Origin: Monosporascus cannonballus
Lineage: Eukaryota > Ascomycota > Sordariomycetes > Xylariales
Direction of reading: 5' to 3'
Assembly: GCA_004154925.1 (NCBI GenBank)
Contig: QJNS01000326.1
Coordinates: 1-64,000, forward strand
DNA: 64,000 bases
Shown: one piece after another, positions 12,240-24,110 of the stretch
How the letters are laid out: the number at the start of each line of letters is the position of its first letter
Position numbering within the stretch: position 1 is the first letter of the stretch
Made by a program: the position numbers and the translations under genes
The notes under the pieces: generated by a model
Seen by the model: only the letters and a program-made list of their open reading frames with translations
Databases searched by the model: none
Told to the model about the DNA's origin: nothing

Positions 12240-15200
12240 GAGAAAATTTGTCCTGGAACCTTTAATCGATACGGCAGAATACATGCTGTTTATTGCAAAC
12301 GATAAAGTTGCCCTGCCCATAAGGAATAAAAACGATATATCCATAGTAAAATTACCCGAATATATTACGAGGGATTCGATTTTCCTAACAGAACGGGAAA
12401 TAACAAAAATAACGAATAATGGTATCGATATTTTCGATCTATAGCCCTTAAAAATAATTTTCTTTAATTAACTGCAGCAAAAAGTTAATTAAAAGAAAAA
12501 TGGTATCCGTAAAAAAACCCTTTTTGTTATTACGAATAATACGATTATCAAATAAAAAAGAAATTAATCCAACGTACGGTAAAAAAGCATTACCAGAAAG
12601 TTATTACGGATCTTTATTTCCAGTTGGCATTTATTATAGACCTTGATAAGCGATAAGCTTTAAAGGAAAAAATTTAACGATTTATACGAAATCTCCAGTA
12701 AGAAAGGGATAAAACCTAATAGGAAGTTATATGCCACATTAAGGAGCAGTTTATTTAATGGGGAAAGGAATTATAGCAAAATTAGGAATAATTAATATAA
12801 CTTGAAGGCATAGTACGCCGATAAAAACGACAGATATAATAGTTTAACGCGTTATACAAAAAAATACAAATAAGGTTTGACAAATTCGAAAAGGAATTAA
12901 AAGAAAAAGGTTATTTATAAAAAAGCTGCAAAATAACGAAACCCAAAGGAGTTAAAAAAAACTCCTAAAAAAGGCTTTAAATACGATAATAGGAGCCGTT
13001 AATAACTTTATTACCCTGGATATACGAATCGGAACGTATTGGTATACCGTAATAGTAAATTGCGGAGCTATGTATGGGAATTATATCGTACCAGACGTAA
13101 TTAATAAATTTAGATTACCATGGAGATATAAGTTAAAACCTTATATAACGACGAACGCTAAAGGTTAGGATTTCGCCTACGATAACGGAAAGATTTTATG
13201 CAAAATTAATTATTTTAAGATCTTTATTTAAGGACGATACTAGATAGTTAATTTCGACGTCGTTCCGCTTGGGAATTACGATATGATCTTAGGATTACTA
13301 TAAATACGCCAGTACGAAGTTTTAATTAATGGAAGAATTGGCCAGGTAAAATTCCTTTTACCTTTTATTAACAAATAAAAAGAAAAAATAAGATCTTAAT
13401 ATTCGATCGAAAATGGCGACGAATGCAGGCATAAAGATACGATAAATATTTTATTACCTAAAGGGATAAAATATAAGAAAAAAAACGGATATTAAAGAAA
13501 AATACGACGTATCGTTATTACCATTAAAGCAAAGTTAAGGCAATTAAATAACGATTTAAAATAAAAATAATAGCCTTAAAAATTAAAAAATTTGATTAAT
13601 ATATTATTATAATATTATAGATACGAACAGCTTTTCAAAAAGGAATTTAATACGAAATTACCAGAATATAACGAATAAGATTATAAAATAATTCTTAAGG
13701 AAAAATCCTTAACGAAGTTTTATCCTATTTATAACCTTAACGGAAATAAATTATACGCTTTTAAAAAATATCTGGAAAATCGGTTATAAAAAGGATGGAT
13801 TCGACCTTCGAAATTACCAGCAGGATATTTAATATTTTTCGTGCCAAAAAAAAATAAAAAGTTGCGATTTGTAATTAATTATCGGTAATTAAATAATATT
13901 ACTGTTAAAAATCGAATATTATTATTTTTAATTACAAAAATAAAAAACTGTTTTTATAAAACTAAATGGTTTATAGCATTCGATTTAAAGGATGGATATA
14001 ACCTTATCAGAATTAAAAAAGAATACGAATAAAAAATAACTTTTAAAATAAAATACGGATTATTTAAGTACTTAATTATGCTAATGGGACTTACGAACGT
14101 ACCGGTAACCTTCCAACGAATAATAAATTATGTGCTACGGGAATACCTCGACGTTTTTGTTATGTGCTACCTCGACGATATTTTTATTTTCTCCGAGACG
14201 GAAAAGATATATGCAGGATACGTTTACCAAATTTTTTAAGCTTTACAGAACGCCAAACTGTTGGTTAACGCAGAAAAAAGCCAGTTTTACAAGCAGGAAA
14301 TAAAATACTTAGGACATATTATTATCCCAGGATATATTAAGATGGATCCAAAAAAAATCGTTGCAGTAACAAAATAACAAACGCTAATAATGGTCAAGGA
14401 GGTACAGGTATTCCTTAGATTCGCCAATTATTATAAGAAATTTATTCAAAACTTTAGCAAAATAGCCATACCCTTAATTAACCTTATCAAAAAGGAGAAA
14501 AAATTTAAATGGACGTTAAAAACAAAAAAGGTATTCCAGGAGATCAAAAATGCAATTATTAATAAGCCAGTATTAATTATATACGATTTAATACGTCCCG
14601 TTAAGCTAAAAACCGATACTTCGGATTACGCATTAGGCGCCGTAATTGGATAACGGGATAATTAAAGCAAATTATACCTTATTATATTTTTCTTATATAA
14701 GTTAAAAGGAACCGAACTTAATTACGGTATTCTAGATAAAGAATTTATGGTTATTATTATGGCATTTTGCAAGTTCAAGTATTTCTTAAAGGGAAATTTG
14801 TACCAGGTTAAGGTTTACACGGATTATCAAAATTTTACCCGATTTATTACGACCAAAGAACTTACAAAACGATAATTACGATACGCGGAAAAATTGGCGA
14901 ATTTCGATTTCGTTATTATCCATAAAAAAGGCGCAAAAAACGGCAAAGTAAACGCCTTAAGCAAACGATTAGACCTCGAAAAAAAGTTAGTTAAAGTTAA
15001 TTATATAATTTTCGATATTACCATAAAAGGATATTTACGCTTACGATAAATTATAACGATTCGGGCAGTACCTTTAGATATGTATCAGAAAATCCAATAA
15101 TATAACGACGGTCTCCCAAAAAATTAGAAAATAAATAAGGTATAAATTTTAAAGAAATATTAAATAGATTTGGTACGAGATATATATGAATATTAATTAC

Positions 15201-16433
15201 ATGGATATTTAGGGATTTATAAAACCTTAAAACGATTTTAACGTATATATTTTTTTTTAAGATAAAAACGATAGTCCAGAAAGTACGACGATAGTATAAC
15301 CTTTGTAATAAGGCTAAGGTATAATAATATAAGCTTTATGGAAAGTTATAACCATTACCAGTTTCAGAAAAACTATAGGATTTAATTATTATGGATTTTA
15401 TTATTAAATTTCCTTTATCCGAAAACCCAGTAATAGGAGTACATTATGACAGCATTTTCGTTATCGTTAATCGATTTATAAAATTTTTTTATTTTTTACT
15501 TTACTATAAAGATATTAATATAAAGTAAATGGCGTATATTTTTTTTAGAAATATCTTTAATACATACGGATTATTAATGGAAATTATTTTAAATAAAGAA
15601 TTAATTTTTACGTTTAAATTTTGGCAAAGTTTTATAATATAAATAAGTTTAAATTATAAGTTATTTAATGTATTTAAACCCTAAACAAATAGATAAACGG
15701 AACGATTAAACCAAATATTAGAAGTATATTTACAATATTATATTAATTACGAATAAAATAATTAGGTTAAGAAATTGCTTATTATTTAATTGGCTTATAA
15801 TACCAATTATTACGAAAATATTAAAATAATATTATTTAATGCGAATTTCGGTTTTATTTTAAAAGTTTATAAAAAAATACGCAATAATAATTTAATTAAT
15901 GTTAAAGTAATTTTTACGACGGAATAATTACGATAGTTACATTAAGAAATAAAAACGGAATTAAAATTCGTACGGAACTAGATAAACAAATATTATAACG
16001 AAAAAAGGTTAAAGGAATTAACCTTCGAAAAGGGGAAAATGGTTTATTTCGTTACCAAAAATATTTAAACAAAAAAACCTAGTAAAAAATTCGATTTTAA
16101 ATATATCGGTTTATACAAAATCGTCAAGAAAATTTCAGAAAATAATTATTAATTGGAATTTTTATTAAAAGTTAAATTTTATCTAATTTTTCATATTTCT
16201 TTATTCGAATTAATAGCAGATATAATCAAAATGTATACGGTATAAAATAACATAAAAGTGGAAAACGAATAAGCATATAAAATAGAAAAGATTTTCGATA
16301 TGCGGAAACAAAATAGATTTACCTAGTACCTAATTAAATAAAAAAAGCATTTAAATTCCGAGAATACCTGGGAGCCCGCTAAGAACCTTACTGGCGCCCA
16401 GCGCCTATTGAAAAATTTTCACTAATAATAACG
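12240..16433 (+). pseudogene. pol of the nested Gypsy element: protease, RT, RNase H, integrase, chromodomain
   Basis: The protease core lies near 13045-13080 (VNCGAM..GNYIVPD). Reverse transcriptase occupies about 13750-14340, with LRFVINYR, LTNVPVTFQR and an intact YLDD at 14168-14179. Then comes the connection and RNase H (about 14390-15000, KLKTDTSDYALGAVIG, later HKKGAKNGKVNALSKR). Integrase follows at about 15050-16250 (LIIMDFIIKFPLS, VNRFIKFF). The C-terminal chromodomain at about 16270-16433 reads KIFDMRKQNRFT.YLIK, SENTWEPAKNLTGAQRLL. The order protease-RT-RNase H-integrase is that of Ty3/Gypsy. Numerous TAA and TAG codons stand where Gln or Trp is expected, so the protein is dead although the RT motif survives. 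Confidence 0.82.
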
Positions 16434-17089
16434 GGCGCGTTTTAATTAACGGCCGACCAATTAGTAACCGGGATATCGGGCCAGTCGGCCGTGGCCTGCG
16501 CTAACGTAGCAGCTGCGACGGCAACCTCCAGCTGTTCTTATTCCTGCTCCAGACGTTCAAACTCCTCCATGGCCTCCGCGCCCTTAATCTTTCGACAAAG
16601 TATTTCTATACCACGGCGACGGAGCAACCGCCTTTGTTTTTGTAAACGGTCCAGCTTATTGGCAGCAATACGCAATATTTTACGAACCTATTCCTTTTTA
16701 CGTTTTAAATGGTTTTCCTCGTCAAAAAACTTTTGGTATTCGGCCTCCGAAAAACTAAAAACGTTATAAGGGCCCCCATAATAAATGCATCGCGCATATT
16801 TTAAAAACCTTCGAATAACCTTGTATTCCGTACCTTCCTTTTTGCAATAAAAATAAAAAAATATCTTAAAATCAAAACGTTTAAGGCATTTTAAAAAGAT
16901 TAAAACGTTAATACGTTTACGAGAACGAAACTTTTTAATTCGACTTAATATAATAAGTATATAAAAAAGAAAAATATTTACCAAAACTGTTAAAGTAAGC
17001 AATTTAATTTTTAGGGACAAAAATCCTGGAAAAGGGGAAATTGTATTAGGACTTAATGATCTTAGTTTTTTATGGATAATCAGAACCAT
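16430..17089 (-). pseudogene. Antisense Zn2Cys6-like / coiled-coil ORF of the nested Gypsy element
   Basis: Read on the minus strand it starts within the 3' LTR (ATG at 17087-17089) and runs 133 codons open to 16688, then continues past a few stops to about 16430, overlapping the chromodomain end. It has a basic stretch (SRIKKFRSRKR), then positions spaced X2-X6-X8-X2-X6 (Y, C, Y, Y, C, Y) matching a Zn(II)2Cys6 cluster in about 16757-16850, then charged helical segments (EENHLKRKKE, KLDRLQKQRRLL, AEAMEEFERLEQE), an Ala-rich run and a Trp-containing tail (DWPDIPVTNWSAVN). It is the same protein as in 23412-24110. Its function is unknown. Confidence 0.6.
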
Positions 17090-17464
17090 AAAAAGATTAA
17101 GCTCCGACCCAAGCTAAAGTATCATATAACTGGCTTAAAGGTTTTAAAACGTTAAACGCTTTAAACCCTTTAAATCGGCAGAAAAGCTCAAAAGGCTTAA
17201 GGGATTTAAGGGTTTAAGCCGCTTAAGCACCTTAAGCCAAAATAAGGATATATACGTTCGTTATTTCCATAATTTAAATAGCTTTAATTTGTAATACTTA
17301 TTAATCTTAATCGTTAGTAATTAATAATTCGTTACCCAAAACGTTTTTAGTATTACGAAAAGTGATACGTTATTATATCTATTACTTAGAATCCCACGAT
17401 ATTCCTGCCAGCATAAACCCGTCGACTTAGGTTTAATAATTGGTTAAACCGCCAAGCCGTCACA
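17044..17464 (+). repeat. 3' LTR (421 bp) of the nested Gypsy element
   Basis: Same length as the 5' LTR, ending AGCCGTCACA followed by TATTA. In its first 60 bases it has many more C-to-T and G-to-A changes than the 5' copy. Confidence 0.9.
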
Positions 17465-17469
17465 TATTA

Positions 17470-18946
17470 AATATCTCCCAAAACTATAAATCGAAAATAT
17501 CGATATTATTATTTATCATTTTCGTTATTTCCGATACGGTTCAGAAAATCGAATCCTTCGTAATATATACGGGTAATTCGTCCGTAAATATACTGTTTCA
17601 TTTTTTTCGTAATCTGGATATTTTGGTCGTCGACAATATATGGCATATATCCTACCGTATGGATTAGGGGTTTCGGGACAAATCTTTTTATCCAGTCTTA
17701 ATATTCGCGTAATTATCCTTATAATACTTTTTGTTATATTTGTAATACTTATTAAGTTAGCTTTTTAGCTTTTCGTATTTCCTGCTATACTTCTCGCCAT
17801 CGAGGATCTGAGATATACTTAGGCTGAATTATGTTAATAGATTTATTTCCGTCCTTTTGGTTTTCTTTGGACTATCTCTTAAATACAGGTTTTTAGTTAT
17901 TTTAACGAAGTTTTTTAAATGCTTTATATTATGCTACCTTATATCCTATTTTGTTATAATTCTAGCATTTAATTTAATTTTAATTCTTTTTATAAATAAC
18001 TTTTAATTTTATAAATCTTGGTTTTATGCCGTAAAAATGTTATTACGTTAAGGAACGTTAATATTGGCCGTATATCGGGAATTATTATTATTTTTTCTTT
18101 TAATATTTTTAATACGTTATACGTATTGTCGATTATTAATTTTAATTATTATAACGTTATAACCCAATTAATATTTAGGCTGATTAAGCTTAAAAAACTT
18201 TTTTTAATTTCCTTTTTTAGGCCGTCGAAAAACTTAATTATTAATAGTTTTTGTTCCTAATTTAATTTAGTGGCTAATTAAATTAACGTATTGCCCTAAT
18301 TAAATATTAATCTTTTTTATCGTAATTGTTAGATTTATATTTCGGCTTTTGTTTTCTCGTTTATTATTTCGAATACCTTCGTTAATATTTATTTAAATTA
18401 TTCGTAATTACTATAGATACGTATTATTTCCGGATTTCGTTTATTAATTAATAAAATAACGTATATTTTCATAACAGACTTAAACCAAATTATTTCATTT
18501 CCGGTAAATCGTTTAGTGGTAAATTTTATTCGTACAGTAAATATACTTAATCGAATAAGGAAATACCTAAAATATGTTCGGCACTAAGTTAAGACTAATT
18601 ATAATTTAATCGAAATTCCGTCGAAAAGTTCTAGCTTAGAAGATTTAAAGATTTTTCCTGGTTCCTTGATAAAATTTAGCTGGATAACTTAACTTATTTG
18701 AAAAAATTTCCCGGATTTGGGAGCTTTTTTTTTCCTTTAGTTTTTATGGGCGGCTTAAAAGGACGTCGTAAGATCGTAATTATCCCTTTCAAGCTGGATA
18801 ATGCGTTCGTTCATAGCATCCAGTCGTCGAAGAACTTTTTCGCGAATAAGACGAAGCTTTTTCTTTTCCTTTTCGGATTCTATTCCAATATCCGAGTAAT
18901 CAGGGACCTGGTAAATAAGCTGTTCGGGCTGCTTGTTGGCAAACAT
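17470..18946 (-). pseudogene. gag of the left unit of the compound element, RIP-degraded
   Basis: On the minus strand it opens near 18946 with MFANKQPEQLIYQV and a coiled-coil-like helix (REKVLRRLDAMNERIIQLERD), clearly the same Gag as in the nested elements. The zinc knuckle at 17926-17967 has become C..Y....Y....Y: one Cys is kept, the other two and the His are Tyr, each a single RIP-type step. The 3' end of gag continues beyond the nested insertion at 10494. Confidence 0.7.
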
Positions 18947-19003
18947 AGCGTTAATCGATATTATTCAAAGTCTAATAATATTACTGAATAAAAGCTTACA
19001 ACG

Positions 19004-19449
19004 TATAACAGTTAGGGGATTTAACTAACTATTAAACCTTAATCGTACGGGTTTATATTAGCGGAAGTATCGTGGAAATCTGAAAAATAAATATAATAAC
19101 GTATTACGTTTTGTAATACTAAATATGCTTTGGGTAACGAACTGTTATATTGCAAACGATTGGTATTAATAAGTATTGTAAACTAAAGTTATTTAAATTA
19201 TGGAAATAATAAGTATATATATTTTTATAGATTAATTAGATTTTTATTAGATCTCGATATCGTTACAGATCTAACTTTATTGGATTCGGTTGGTTCTATA
19301 TGGATTCACTTGGACCTTAATGCCAAGATAGATCCAAATTACGTAACTTTTTTATGTGGGTCCGACCGTTTTTTGTGGCCGATCTTGGGTTGAGTCGTAA
19401 TATATAAGTCCGACTATTTTCGTAACCGATCTTAGGTTAGGTTGTAATA
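19004..19449 (-). repeat. Middle LTR of the compound element, with duplicated end
   Basis: It serves both as the 5' LTR of the left unit and the 3' LTR of the right unit. No target duplication flanks it. The normal LTR end is reached at 19402, after which a 47-bp segment (19403-19449) repeats the last part (GTCCGACT..CCGATCTTAGG..GTAATA). Only after this copy does the internal sequence CGATTTTCTC begin. Confidence 0.75.
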
Positions 19450-19617
19450 CGATTTTCTCTTTTTTAATATCTTTGTTTTTAAAGATTTTCTTTTCCTATA
19501 AGTTACCATTTTGTATTATGGCAGGTCGTATTATTAACTGTAAGTTTCGCAGTTGTTCCATTTAAAAAAAAACTTGGATTTTTGATAATTTATATTGTTA
19601 AATTTGGGTTTGAAATT

Positions 19618-19800
19618 ATGCCATATATATTTTGTTTCGAAAATAATATTAAATATTAAATGATTAAAGAAGTTTTTCGTTATAACGATTATGTTAAAAA
19701 TTATCGTTATTACGATAATTCTGGCGTCCTAATTAATTTTGGACGCCGGATTAAAGAGGAAAAAAATCGTTTAAATTATGAAAAGGCTGTTATTAAATAG
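19618..19800 (+). pseudogene. Antisense Zn2Cys6-like ORF remnant, right unit
   Basis: Positional equivalent of 6088-6252 with the same start context (GAAATTATGCC). It reads MPYIFCFENN..., with most cluster cysteines turned into Tyr and one TAA in frame, then IKEEKNRLNYEKAVIK and TAG. Downstream degraded sequence to about 20110 contains further charged, helix-like segments. It is an independent copy of the antisense protein. Confidence 0.5.
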
Positions 19801-20059
19801 ATGTTTTTGCGCTTTTAATAAAAATAAAAAAAGATTTGGTACGTAAAAAGCGTAATATTAAAGAGATTATTAATCGTTTTTTCGTTTTCGTTATTAAAAG
19901 AATTTCTTTTACGTTAAAGAAATTAGAATTATTAATTGCGAACTTTAGTTAATAGACGAACGGGACGAGCAGAAGCGCGCGGAGGCCGAGGTTTCTTTCC
20001 TTATACCGCTTATTAATACTTTTAATTGGTCTATTCCTAAGGACTTTGACTAGGGAGTT

Positions 20060-21830
20060 TTTTTTAGTAATTCCGTTGCCGCCGGTAAAAGTTTTTTTAG
20101 CAGGTACAGGGCGCCAATAAGAATTTTGGCGAGTTTCTAGGTGTTTTCGAAGTCCGAGTGCTTTTTCCACTTGATTAGGTATTAGGTAAGCCCGTTTTCT
20201 TTTTTTATGTTAAATATTTCTTTTATTTCGTATAAATATTTATTTTTTATTTTCATATTATGTTATGCAATATATAGTTTGATTATATTTGTTATTAATT
20301 CGAATAAAGAAACGTAAAAAATTAAATAAAATTTGGTTTTTGGAAAATATTTAATTAATAATTGTTTTTTAAGATTTTTGTGGTGATTTTGTATAGACTA
20401 ATATACTTGAAATTATTTTTTTGTTAGTTCGTTTTGTTTAAATATTTTTGGTAATACAGAAAATTATTTCCCTTTTTTCGAAAATCGGGTTTTTAATCTT
20501 TTTTAATTATAATATTTGCTTATTTAATTCCGTACGAATTTTAATTTTAATTTTAGTTTTTATCGTAATTATCGTAAATATTCCGACGTAAGGATTATTT
20601 TGATATTAATTGGATCCTTATCGAGTACTTTTTTGTAACCTTCTAGCATAATACTAAAATTTGCGTTTATAAGTATTATTTTTATATTTTTGTAATAGTT
20701 GATAATATAAATTAGCTAAATATTAAATACTTTTTTAACATAATTATTGTATTCGTAATTAATATAATATAGTAAATAAGTGTTTAAAATTTAGTTTATT
20801 CGTTTTATTTATCCCTCCGTTTAAGATTTAAATATGCTAGTAATTTATAATTTAGGCCTATTTATATTATAAGGCCTTATTAAAATTTAAGTGCAAATAT
20901 TATTTCTTTATTTAAAATAATATTTATTAATAATTTATATATGTTAAAAATATGTCCGAAAAAATATATTATTTATGTGGCGTTAATATCTTTATAATAT
21001 GGTAACAAGTACGAAATTTCGTAAATCGGTCGACAATTATACATATGCTATCGTAAAATATTTTGGCAACGGGATTTTTTTATATAAAAAATTTAATAAA
21101 AAAATCGAATATAGCTAATAACCTTAATCGCTGTGCGATTGGTAATAGTTATAATATTTCGTATAGCTTATATTATCGAGCATTTATTTTAACAAAAATA
21201 TTATATTGCTGTATAACCTTTATACCATTAATTTTATTATAGGAATGGAATATATGCGTTAAAACCATTTTAAAATTTTATAAATTCCTGGATATCCATA
21301 TAATTCATATTCGTATATATTTCGTATCAACCCCTTTTGGTATTTTTCTAGGACCTATGTTGTATTCTTTTTTTTAGTTTTTGGGAAACCGTCGTTATAC
21401 TGCTAGATTTTCTGATATATATTAAAAGGTACTATTCGAATTATCACAATTTATCGCGAACACAAATATTGTTTTATAATAGTATTAAAAATTATATAAT
21501 TAATTTGGACTAATTTCTTTTAAAGTTGGGTTGTCTGTTTAAAGTATTAATTCTGCCATTTTCCGAGCTCTTTTTGTAAACGATAATAAAATCAAAGTTG
21601 GCCAATTTTTCCGCGTAACGAAGTTATCGTTTCGTAAATTCCTTAGTTGTAATAAATCGAGTAAAATTTTAATAATTCGCATTAATTTTAATTTAATATA
21701 AATTTCCTTTTAAAAAATACTTAAACTTTCGGAATACTATAATAATGGCTATAAATTCCTTATTTAAAATAACGTAATTAAGTTCGGTTCCTTTTAATTT
21801 ATATAAAAAAAATGCAATAAGGTATAATTT
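20060..21830 (-). pseudogene. Integrase, chromodomain and part of RNase H of the right unit
   Basis: On the minus strand: the chromodomain (about 20240-20060, with EKALGLRKHLETRQNSYW from the shifted frame), integrase (about 21500-20240) and the C-terminal part of RNase H up to the insertion of the gag-only element at 21836. Frames are broken throughout. The rest of pol and gag resumes at 30324. Confidence 0.7.
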
Positions 21831-21835
21831 GCCTT

Positions 21836-22000
21836 TGTTACGAGCTAAGGGCCCTAGTGAAAGGATTAGCGTAGCGCTAATCCCGTGGCTCCTATATATA
21901 TAGTTAGCTGCTCCTACGCATCTTCTTAGTTATTCTCTAGATTTCTTAATAAATCTGTTATAGCTTATGTCCTTAGTTATTACGTATATAACCCTTTATA
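21836..22000 (+). repeat. 5' LTR (165 bp) of the gag-only element
   Basis: It begins TGTTACGAGC and ends CCTTTATA. It contains the palindromic stretch GGATTAGCGTAGCGCTAATCC and a TATATATA promoter-like motif. It aligns over its full length with 30154-30318. Confidence 0.88.
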
Positions 22001-22019
22001 TATTGAAAAATCTCCTTTT

Positions 22020-22995
22020 TCGCAAACGGTCCGTCGCCGTAAGAAGTACGCCAACGTTACGCACCCGTTATTCGTATGCAACTTATTTGCTATAAATACC
22101 GAAAAACCGCGCCGTCAGGTTTTACGAATTATTCGTAAGCTATAAGGCCGTAAAAACCATAACGTTTAAAAGCTCAAAATAAATAAAAAATTACTCGTTA
22201 ACGGAAAGGCAATCGGCGATAATCGTACGTAACTTTTTTATATCTGGGACGCTCTTAACCGTTAACTTTAAAAATCGACGTTTCTGCTATATATATAAAA
22301 AGCCTTAAAAAAGCCGAACTCCCAAATTTTCCTAAATTATATTATCGTTATTTTAAAAAAAACCTTATAAAAAATAAAAAATTAATTAATACTTAATCAA
22401 ATTACGTTAATATAATATTTAAACGGCGTCCGAATACGTTTTTATATTCCAAAATACTTTTTATTAGGCCGGAAAAAATAAATAACCGGATAAAGCAAAA
22501 ATTTTCCTGCTGATTTTGGGCCTTAACGCCGAAACGAAAAAACAATTAGATTACGAAAGGTGGCCTAATATTTGAAAAAAGTTCGTATAATTTTTTCGCC
22601 GTACGGAAATATTATTTTTAACGGCTTTTATCCCGGTACGTTTACGCGTAATAATTTTCCAATCGGAAAACGATATTATAAAAAATATAAAAATCGGTAC
22701 GTTAATTATTAATTATTAACATAAACGTCGCTGGCGAACGGAAAAGCGTTATTTAAAATATAACGAAACGGGGTATTTTCGAAAGAATTATCCTAAAGGG
22801 AAAGAAGTCGCCGTCCAATATATTGGCGTTAATAAGGCCCCAAAAATTCCGTTACTGCTTAAACGATAAAAAACAGCCGCGGAAACCTTTAATAAAACTT
22901 AGGAAAACTTAGATAAGTTCGACGTTTACGAAATATTAAAAAAACTGGCAAAAAAAAAAAGCCTTAAGGAAAATAACGCGAAAATATAAAGCTAA
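22020..22995 (+). pseudogene. gag of the small LTR element with mutated CCHC zinc knuckle
   Basis: About 320 codons of degraded gag-like sequence. At 22750-22791 the frame reads Y-LK-Y-NETG-Y-FRKN-Y followed by PKGK. Spacing is exactly CX2CX4HX4C with all three Cys and the His turned to Tyr (TGT to TAT, CAT to TAT), each a RIP-type change, and the PKGK tail is usual after retroelement knuckles. Lys/Glu-rich sequence follows to stops near 22985. No protease, RT or integrase motif was seen. Confidence 0.65.
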
Positions 22996-23054
22996 TAACG
23001 CGTAACGCGCCAAAGACGTACGGGCATAAAGTACGTAACGTGGTTTTCCCGTAA

Positions 23055-23475
23055 TGTGACGGCTTGGCGGTTTAACCAATTATTAAACCTAAGTCGACGG
23101 GTTTATGCTGGCAGGAGTATCGTGGGATTCTGAGCAATGGATATAGTAACGTATCACTTTTCGTAATACCAAAGGCGTTTTGGGTAACGAATTGTTAATT
23201 ATTAACGATTAATATTAATAAATGTTACAAATTAAAATTATTTAAATTATGGAAATAATAAACGTATATATTTTTGTTTTGGCTTAAGGTGTTTAAGCGG
23301 TTTAAACCCTTAAGTCCCTTAAGCCCTTTAAGCTTTTCTGCCGACTTAAGGGGCTTAAGGCGTTTGGCGTTTTAAAACCTTTAAGCCAGTTACGTAACGC
23401 CTTAGCTTGGGTTGGAGCTTGATCTTTTTATGGTTCCGACCGTCCGTAAAAAACTAAGATCGTTAAGTCCTAATA
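23055..23475 (-). repeat. 3' LTR (421 bp) of the innermost Gypsy element
   Basis: Plus-strand reading starts TGTGACGGCTTGG and ends GTCCTAATA. The CTTAAG-rich U3 block lies at about 23283-23370. Confidence 0.9.
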
Positions 23476-24110
23476 CGATTTCCCTTTTTCCAGGATTTTT
23501 GTCCTTAAAGATCAAATTACTTGCTTTAATAATTTCGGTAAATATTTTTCCTTTTTACATATTTATTATGTTAAGTCGAATTAAAAAGTTTCGTTTTCGT
23601 AAACGTATTAACGTTTTAATTTTTTCAAAACGTATTAAACGTTTTGGTTTTAAGATATTTTCTTGTTTTTGTTGCGAAAAGGAAAGTACGGAATATAAGG
23701 TTGTTCGAAGGTCTTTAAAATATGCGTGATGTATTTATTATGGGGGCCCTTATAACGTTTTTGGTCCCTTGGAGGCCGAACACCAAAAGCTTCTTAACGA
23801 GGAGGACCGTTTAAAGCGTAAAAAGGAATAAGTTCGTAAAATATTGCGTATTGCTGCTAACAAACTGGACCGTTTGCAAAAACAAAGGCGGTTGTTCCGT
23901 TGCCGTAATATGGAAATGCTTCGTCGAAGGATCAAGGGCGCGGAGGCCATGGAGGAGTTTAAGCATCTGGAGCAGGAACAGGAATAGCTGGAGGCTGCCG
24001 TCGCAGCTGCCACGTTAGCGTAGGCCGCGGCCGACTGGCCCGATATCCCGGCTACTGATTGGTCGGCCGTTAACTGGGACGCGCCCGTCGTTATTGGTAA
24101 AAGTTTTTTA
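23412..24110 (+). pseudogene. Antisense Zn2Cys6-like / coiled-coil ORF of the innermost Gypsy element
   Basis: The plus-strand frame begins inside the LTR (ATG 23412), is open for 105 codons to a TGA at 23727, and continues in frame to about 24110 with only a few more stops. Cluster positions at 23664-23753 are C, C, Y, Y, C, Y, spaced X2-X6-X8-X2-X6; the Tyr codons are TAT. Basic sequence (RIKKFRFRKR) precedes it. Charged helices (NEEDRLKRKKE, NKLDRLQKQRRL, RRRIKGAEAMEEF) and a tail (ADWPDIPATDWSAVNWDAP) follow. The 3' part is conspicuously GC-rich. No known function; a DNA-binding or nucleic-acid-binding role is only suggested by the spacing. Confidence 0.62.

Larger units (their letters stand above)
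10500..17464 (+). mobile_element. Nested Ty3/Gypsy chromovirus, 6,965 bp, complete with both LTRs and TSD TATTA
   Basis: Both LTRs are exactly 421 bp (10500-10920 and 17044-17464) and TATTA flanks the element at 10495-10499 and 17465-17469. Removing it and one TATTA rejoins the host element's gag smoothly. Its coding strand is opposite to that of its host. Order: gag, protease, reverse transcriptase, RNase H, integrase, chromodomain, then an antisense frame and the 3' LTR. The structure is intact but the coding sequence is mutated by RIP. It belongs to the same family as 23055-30016. Confidence 0.92.
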
